Below, in pieces: positions 57,261 to 64,000 of a stretch of 64,000 nt of DNA. This stretch comes from Urechis unicinctus. Taxonomy: Eukaryota > Annelida > Polychaeta > Xenopneusta > Urechidae. The translations under genes were made by a program, and so were the position numbers. Under the pieces are notes generated by a model, which saw only the letters and a list, made by a program, of their open reading frames with translations, was not told where the DNA came from and made no database searches. The stretch covers positions 35,535,751 to 35,599,750 of the forward strand of contig CM067355.1 in assembly GCA_034190875.2 (NCBI GenBank), in the 5' to 3' direction. Numbering within the stretch: the stretch's first letter is position 1; each line of letters opens with the position of its first letter.

Positions 57261-58310
57261 AAGTTGAGTCACTTGGAAGCAGAGGGTGCAGTGATGTGGA
57301 AGCATTAGGTATAGTTGTCTGGTCGTATCCAGCTGGATCACATTGGAAACATTGGGGTGTTATGTGGAAGAGGAGTCTCGTGTGGAATATTCACTGATGA
57401 TGTGTGTTGTGAAGAATTTGACACATTCTTAATTATTTTTCCTATTTCAGCATAGACATTCCATTGTGAAGAGCTATCATCTATATTAATATTATTGATT
57501 TATTTCTAATATATGTGGACTATAAATTAAACTAGTTTGATATTTTTTTGCATTTATATTGAAAATATGGCCATGATGAGGCAGACCTTTCCAGTTCTTA
57601 ATCCTCAATATTCATTGACACCTTTGTAGGAATTGATCCAGTATGTGTCCAAAGCAAATTTATTGGGTACAAAGTGTATAAAAGAAACACTGCCATCAAT
57701 AGAGTGATCTTATTTTTCCTTGAACCCATCTACAAGTCTCTTGTGTTGGTATAATCAGAGGTCACCAGTATTCATCATTTTGTCAGAACAAAATCTTGCC
57801 CTTAACATTTTAATCACAGATATATTCAATGGACCTCAACAAGGGTTTTGTCAGATAGGTATACCAGCAACCAATTGTTGACTGGGTCATATCATGTGTG
57901 TCTTCTGCTTTCTTCATTCCATTCATCGAGAATTCAGGTTCGATCAACACTCACTGATATGAATGAGTTCTACAATCGATTTGGGCTCGAAGAGAGTTGT
58001 TTTTCTCGGACTATACAGGAGTTAGAAAAAATAATGAAAATTATGTAGGAATTTACTGGATCCTATCCCACATGAGGCAAACAGATCAAGGAATTAGGTA
58101 ACAGAACAGGTAAGTTATCCATGAAATACAAGACAAGCCCGAATAACAGAAAGTTTCATGTTTTGTTGATCTAGTCAACGTTACAAGAGAGATTTCATGG
58201 GAGTAAGAGTTCAGATGTTTGACCCAAGCATTTTATATAACAAAGTGGATAGAAATATTGTAGGTAGGGTATTAAAGGCTTAAGTTCACGATGTAATACC
58301 AGCTAAAATT

Positions 58311-58555
58311 AGACAAGGTCCCCCAGCCTGATGGCTGCGGGGTCTGTTTACATGTTACTGATATTCAATAGTCTCGCCTTCAGGTCTAGGGGACCTTAAT
58401 GTCTTGAACTGGACAGGCATCCCAGATTTGGGATGCTCCAATCACAAGCCGTGTCTCTCGTTCACTCTCGGGTACTTTTTTTTAGACCTTGTCTGGTCGT
58501 AGACTCTAGAGCGAGAAGCGTAGCGAAACCCCTTGAGTCTGGGACGCAGACTAAG
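58311..58555. mobile_element. Candidate foldback element
   Basis: AGACAAGGTC at 58311-58320 faces its reverse complement GACCTTGTCT at 58485-58494. Inside are a hairpin CCCCAGCC..GGCTGCGGGG and, beyond the right arm, AGTCTGGGACGCAGACT. No clear target duplication was found. Could be a MITE fragment. Confidence 0.35.
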
Positions 58556-58789
58556 CTAGAATAGAGATGTTTCTTTGATGTAAGACTAGAATATGGTGAT
58601 AACAAAATGATACCAGTTGACAAACTTCATTGTCTCTTCTGTCTGGTTTTCGTGATTTGAATGGATAAGCAGGTGTTTGTTTTCCAAACAGCACTGGTAT
58701 AAATGAACGGAGGGGAGTTTTTTTTCAAAACATTATTCAAAATCCCTACTTAATGACTTGGTGAACAACGCCATCCATCATAACCTCAT

Positions 58790-59335
58790 CCCAGCCAACG
58801 TGAATTACGTCATCATGACCTCATCACAGCCAACGTGAATTACGTCATCATGACCTCATCACAGCCAACGTGAATTACGTCATCATGACCTCATCACAGC
58901 TACCGCGAATTACGTCATCATGACCTCATCACAGACACCGCGAATTACGTCATCATGACCTCATCATAGCCAACGTGAATTACGTCATCATGGCCTCATC
59001 ACAGCTACCGCGAATTACGTCATCATGACCTCATCACAGCCACCGCGAATTACGTCATCATGACCTCATTACAGCCACCGCGAATTACATCATCATGACC
59101 TCTATACCGTGAATAACGTCATCATGACCTCATTATAGCTACCGCGAATTACGTCATCATGACCTCATTACAGCCACAGCGAATTACGTCATTATGACCT
59201 CATTACAGCCACCGTGAATTACGTCATCATAAACGATCACAGCCACCGTGAATTTCGTCATCATGACCTCATTATAGCCACCGCGAATTACGTCATTATG
59301 ACCTCGTCGAATAACTTAATCATAACAAACTCAAA
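58790..59335. repeat. 35-bp array with TTACGTCA and TGACCTCA motifs
   Basis: About 15 units of GAATTACGTCATCATGACCT plus CATCACAGCCACCGC. About a dozen exact TTACGTCA can be counted. Further degenerate AACGTCATCAT units and a 33-bp ACCACTTCTATAACCACTTC repeat continue to 59580. It lies just 3' of the C19orf12-like gene. Confidence 0.92.
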
Positions 59336-59672
59336 TAACGGCATTCTTATCACTTCTAAAAGATCATAAATACCTAAATTAACGTCATTATAACTACTTC
59401 TATAACGTCATCATCACCGCCTCGAATGACGTCATCATAATCACCACGAATGACGTCATCAAAACCACCGCGAATAACGTCATCATAACCACTTCTATAA
59501 CCACTTCATCATTGCCATAACCACTTCTATAACCACTTCATCATTGCCATAACCACTTCTATAACCACTTCATCATTGCCATGACTCAGAAACGATCTTG
59601 ACCGCTGTTTTTAGCGTCATCCATCATAACGTGTTGATTCCGTGTGATTTCCACGTCACTTCTCCTTATAAG

Positions 59673-61602
59673 TCACGTCTTTGGAGTTCTATTTTTACAT
59701 CGCTTCTGATCTATTTTTGACTGAAGTCCTTTATCCATGGGTAAATAATCGTCGATATCCTCGTATAGAGTGAGGGCACATGGAGGAGATGTCAGAAAGG
59801 AAGCTCTGAGGCTCGCTACGTCACATCCAGCAGATTCGCACATATCCGACGTACGAGTCAATTGAGGTTGTAGAGTCATAGTTTCATATGCCGCTTCCTG
59901 TTGTGTCAGTAAGAGCGTGTCCAGTTTTTCTCCAGCTGACCGTGTCTTCGTTTCTGTTTCACAATTTTGGAGTCGTGTGTTCATGTGTTCGTCTGTAAGG
60001 TTCGTGATATTCATTCCTGTTAACATTCGCCGGAGTTGAGCTGGTGTCAGGTCGGGTTCGGGAGGGACGTAGCGGGTGGGTAGCGATCTTCTCGGCTCTA
60101 TTTCCACTGGTAACTGGCTCGCGAGTGGTTTCTGGAGCTCTGACGTCACACGTCGTGGGTAAGGTACAGGAGCGTTGCGGGTAGCGCCACTTGGACGCAC
60201 CTCGTGAAATGGCGCGTCGGGAGGCCGTGACGCGTATCGGGTGATGACGTCACGGGGGGCAATAACGGCGTGAGAGAGCTGGTCGCTTGGCGTCTTGGCC
60301 GCGGTATGAGATGTCGTTGGCTGCTCTAGAGGAGTCGAGACGTTTGATATTTCTCTCTTGTTAAGAGTCGGTGATGAGTTTGCTGAAGCCAGCGTGTCTG
60401 GGAAATCCAGCGCAAAGTGAACAGACTTGGCTTTAGACTTGCGTGGCGTTATCGGTGGCTTTATATCCGGTTCATCTTGCGATGACGTCAGTAGAGGATT
60501 ACTAGACGATGTCTGTGACTCTGAGACGCTCCTCTCGCGTTCCTTCTGTGGCCGCTGTACACTGAGACTCCCATTCTCAAGCGATTCAAGGGTCCTTAGT
60601 GTGTCCTTCTTGAACTGGTATTCCAGCTCATCGACCATGAAGTTCTTCACCAAATTAATGACGCGCTTCCGGTTCCCTGCTTTGACGAACTCCAGAAGTT
60701 TATCGATGTCAGCACTATCCACCATGAACTCGACTTCATCAACAAGTTGTTGACGTTGGTTTGGAGTCGTTGCACGAAGGCGTTTGGCCATCTTCTTTAT
60801 TGTCTTGCCTTGAGCTTTCATCTCACGAGATTTACCCCCGGCTGTCACAGACGCATTCGTAATTAACATACAAAACATGTATCTATTTGGAATAGGGTTT
60901 CTCTCCATATTTGCTGCTGAGCTTTGGATGGTAGTGGTTCCCTCTGAACCTATATCACATTCGTTCGGTCTCTAGTTGCGCATGCGTACTTATCAAGAGT
61001 AGACCATATCCATTTAGTGTTGGTCATTAACAGTATAGAGAATGCGGAAAGACAAGTGATGTTGCGTTATGATACAGTGAAGTTAATTCTTACCGACGAC
61101 CCCTCCAAGCAGTGCACCCAGAGGCCCAAGTGTGACGGAGCTCCCTACAACTCCAGCCGTCACCAGGCCCGCCTTCCTTACACCTCCTGGCCGTTACAAT
61201 CCACGTCACACAAACATTACGGGACATGAAATCCGTCACAATTCTATAACAAGACTTACTCCAATAACACAGCATCACACTGCCATAAAACTTGACACCT
61301 ACACGACAGAACGTCACAATACATCCAATGAAATGTTTTCATCACAATACGACTTTACGTCACAAACACATTCGATTACAGAATCGACCAATCAATGAAC
61401 GTCACATTACGCCATGTGTCTCTAGCTGTATGATTTGTATCCATCAGGCACTATTTATCAACGCTTAAACAATCTTGCGAGGCACTGTTGAAACCGTGTC
61501 CTAACTGACAGTACCTTTGAATGAATGCATCTTGTCTGGAGTTTCCAAAACCTTTATTAGTGCCTCAAAGTACGCCTGCGTGTGACCACACCCCGTCGCC
61601 AT
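59673..61602 (-). CDS. C19orf12-like glycine-zipper membrane protein with long C-terminal extension
   Basis: Three exons, 61602-61515, 61186-61094 and 60841-59673, joined in frame, give 449 aa. The start is the ATG of MATGCGHTQAYFEALIKVLE; the frame is open upstream, so an earlier start is possible. Residues 36-63 are a Gly/Ala-rich hydrophobic stretch (GLVTAGVVGSSVTLG, PLGALLGGVVAGG), matching the glycine-zipper membrane segment of C19orf12. Residues about 73-140 (TPNQRQQLVDEVEFMV, LLEFVKAGNRKRVINLVKNF) match the conserved helical C-terminal half of that family. Human C19orf12 (about 150 aa) ends there; this protein adds about 300 Ser/Thr/Pro-rich residues with no recognised domain. The family localises to mitochondria/ER and affects lipid and iron homeostasis; human mutations cause neurodegeneration (MPAN). 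Role here is inferred only from similarity. Confidence 0.8.
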
Positions 61603-63023
61603 GCTTATGACGTCACGCTCACCGCAGCTGAAACAGACAGTACGCAATGGAGGTTAGTCAAACTTTCTGTTGATGCTCAAAGGACATATTCGCTTCACTC
61701 GCTCGCTGATGTATGAACTAAGTTTTCACGAAGTAATGTTTCATTTCCATCAATACCTCATGAGAATGCAAACATGGATTTGAGCACCCGATTCTCGCAA
61801 TTTGTGTTGCTAAGAATTGCCCCAACAGACCAACAGTCGATCGAGTACTGCCATGTTGAAGGAGCGCAATCTCCTGTTGGTTCAAAAGAGTTACTAAGAA
61901 TGAACGCTTTGATGCTGTGTTACTGTCCATGTTGCGCGCGCTTCATTTCCCGCGGAATGTTTGTCCATTTGTTGATGCGTTAACTGTGGTCATCAACTTA
62001 AAGTATACCTACCAACTTGCCAAGAAATTTGATCCTAACCGCCTTTTTTCCCTATCGTTACTAAGGCAACTTATAGTTGCTAAATAAATCCATGAAATAT
62101 CAGTGACTCCAGGAGAAAGAGGGTTATGCAGAGAAGAAATATGGCTCACTTAAATAGCGAGTGTTTGGTGTCCGGTTGGATCACGTGGTCAATATTATGA
62201 ACAGCACACCCTGGCTGTTTGAGTTCATACATCTGATAGGCGCGATTAAACAGCCCAGATAAGCGACTATAAGTGGCTACACTTGAGGCTGTGGCGGCGC
62301 TAGGCCTCGAGATGACTGGTTAGATGATGTCACAACATAGAGTTCTCTCCAAATTAAACGTCCTCTCTAGTTTCTCATCCCCATGGTGTCTCATTCCAAT
62401 GGTGTCTCATCCCCATGGTGTCTTGTTTCCATTGACGCCACCATAAAATGAACACGAGCACATGGGAACGTCTCGGGGCTCGGTCGAGAGTCTTCTGATT
62501 TGTCGAGGCGAACACGCACCCGAATTAATCACAGTACCACGCTGATCACTATTGGCGTGTTCTCATATTTGCTCTGGTGGAGGCGTGAGTGAGCCCCCTC
62601 AGCGCAGATATAAACTCTTTGGTACATATACTTATCAAAATAGCACATATACACGAATATAGAACATAGCAAAACGAACACTCTGACACGCTCCACAGAC
62701 AGAATTCCAACCCCCCCCCCTTCCCCACCCACCACCACGCCGATTGTGGGAGGCAGCATGAAACCCCTATCCGCCACATTATGATCGCATTGCGCAGACG
62801 CATTGCGTCCTCTGTGATCATCACCCACAACAACTGGCACTTATGTGTTACTTGGAGTTGAGGACAAAGTGAGGGCCTCTTGTCACAACCCTCTCCAATA
62901 TTTCAAAACCACTCGAGAGGAATGTCGCTTATCTGACGATGATAGCAGGGCAACACATCAGAATCCAACTTGTTGCTCTCCGCAAACATCTTAGTCATAA
63001 CGCGACTAATTGGCGTAATCCAA

Positions 63024-63224
63024 AGTGCCCTATGACATTTAATGCTCCACGACCTCGCCTGCACATCACCTGACAATCTTATTGCACTCCTCGTGACCTC
63101 TTCTGTGTAGCACCTGTAAGCCTCAGTGACCTTCCCATGACTTATCAGAGAGAGAGTGCCCTATGAGACCTCGCCTGAGAGGACAATCTTATTGCACTCC
63201 TAGACCTCAGACCTTCCCATGACT

Positions 63225-63232
<8 letters not shown>
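63024..63232. repeat. Imperfect tandem duplication before the GA repeat
   Basis: GTGCCCTATGA, ACCTCGCCTG, ACAATCTTATTGCACTCCT and GACCTTCCCATGACTTATCA occur in the same order twice (63024-63154 and 63155-63232). The second copy is shortened by internal deletions. Each ends in AGAGAGAG. Confidence 0.85.
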
Positions 63233-63309
<77 letters not shown>

Positions 63310-63595
63310 GGAGAGATAGATATAAGGAGAAAAAGAGATAGAGGGAGAGAGAGACAGAGGAAGAAAGAGAGAGAGAGGGGGAGGGAGAGAGATAGAAGGA
63401 GAAAGAGAGAGAGAGAGAGGAGAAAGAGAGAGCAGAGGGAGAGAAAGAGATAGAGGGAGAAAGAGAGAGAAAGAAAGAAAGGGGAGGGGAGAGAGATAGA
63501 AAGAAGGAGAAAGAGAGAGAGCGAGAGAGACAGAGGAAGAAAAAGAGATAGAGAGAGAACAAGAGAGATAGAGGGAAAGAGAGAGAGAGAGGGGG
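63226..63595. repeat. (GA)n microsatellite and purine-rich tract
   Basis: A pure GA run (63226-63305) followed by about 290 bp of AGA/GGA-rich purine sequence. ORFs through it read Leu-Ser and are artefacts. Confidence 0.97.
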
Positions 63596-64000
63596 CATTT
63601 GAGACTTTGATGGGCATGCGGCTGTGTGCAAACTATGCCATGCAAATGGATCCAAATCACTTTGTTTAATCAGTCATACATCATAAATAGATATCATAAA
63701 TAAATCACAGCGTTATCACAGTGTTTTATCGGGTTGGGTTTGCTCAGTGAGCGATAATAACATGATGTGTCCATGGTGAGTCGAGCGACAGCGGTAACCA
63801 TTAGCAACAACAACAGAATACATCATAACGTTCAATAACACAGGGCGGTGTTAGCGGATTCCATCCATCAACTCAAAGGCATCTGGCAAAAGTTATCTCT
63901 CCTCATCACACACTATCGAGCTAGCAGTGAGGAGGTAACATCTTGACCTTGACCTTGTCTGATAGTGTCCATCTTGTTATCTTTGTCTTCAATGGAGTAC

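Larger units (their letters stand above)
61620..64000. other. Right edge without supported gene
   Basis: No exon is supported. A CCATGGTGTCTCAT repeat lies at 62380-62430 and a C-rich stretch at about 62705-62740. A partial duplication at 63024-63232 precedes the GA microsatellite. Confidence 0.5.

Noticed and set aside
57848-58048. Possible exon ending in EFYNRFGLEESCFSRTIQEL
   Set aside because: It could be an alternative terminal exon of BTB-TLDc, but the TLDc domain is already complete at 56971 and nothing else supports it.
63145-63660. Leu/Ser-rich ORFs resembling hydrophobic proteins
   Set aside because: Reverse translation of the GA microsatellite.

Overview
The window is eukaryotic. 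Genes are spliced with GT-AG introns, long stretches lack genes, and microsatellites and minisatellites are very dense. The gene families (BTB-PHR, Sp1-4, ANKIB1, BTB-BACK-TLDc, a C19orf12-like protein) indicate a bilaterian animal. The many unrelated minisatellites inside introns, and a tRNA-derived SINE ending in a GACGTCAAACCC-type tail, fit a lophotrochozoan and most likely a mollusc. That taxonomic call is inference; no species diagnosis is possible from the sequence alone.

Layout. (1) 1-11.6 kb: a minus-strand ankyrin-repeat gene. Its last seven coding exons lie between 9723 and 3988 and the 5' end was not found. It is interrupted by large tandem arrays and a block of dispersed repeats (7.5-9.3 kb). 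(2) 11.6 kb: an orphan plus-strand exon-like ORF. (3) 12-17.9 kb: gene-poor, dominated by 61-, 33- and 31-bp arrays and AT microsatellite. (4) 17.98-20.01 kb: plus-strand BTB-BACK-PHR gene. (5) 26.80-22.86 kb: complete seven-exon minus-strand Sp1-4 zinc-finger factor, convergent with the BTB-PHR gene. (6) 30.34-43.68 kb: complete 20-exon ANKIB1, an ankyrin/RBR E3 ubiquitin ligase, 1373 aa. (7) 47.47-48.36 kb: two-exon small C2H2-type nuclear protein behind a promoter-like block. (8) 50.83-56.97 kb: complete 11-exon BTB-BACK-TLDc gene, 487 aa. (9) 61.60-59.67 kb: minus-strand three-exon C19orf12-like glycine-zipper protein with a long tail, 449 aa. (10) 62-64 kb: no gene; GA microsatellite.

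The four complete multi-exon models (Sp1-4, ANKIB1, BTB-BACK-TLDc, C19orf12-like) keep one reading frame across every junction, and each total length is a multiple of three. That is strong internal support. Functionally the genes are not an operon or a cluster. Three of them (ANKIB1, BTB-BACK-PHR, BTB-BACK-TLDc) are linked to ubiquitin ligation by family.

The most unusual theme is that several tandem arrays include a splice junction in their repeat unit, so a real donor or acceptor sits at one end of a series of near-copies. I see this clearly for the ankyrin gene exon at 5472-5600 (both sides), ANKIB1 exon 11 (42-bp unit that stays open in frame) and BTB-TLDc exon 9 (44-bp unit). It is less clean for ANKIB1 exon 17, BTB-TLDc exon 6 and the BTB-PHR intron. 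Other points of note are a 221-bp MITE with an 8-bp target duplication, a composite SINE with two tRNA-like heads and target duplication, and arrays whose units carry bZIP-type motifs.
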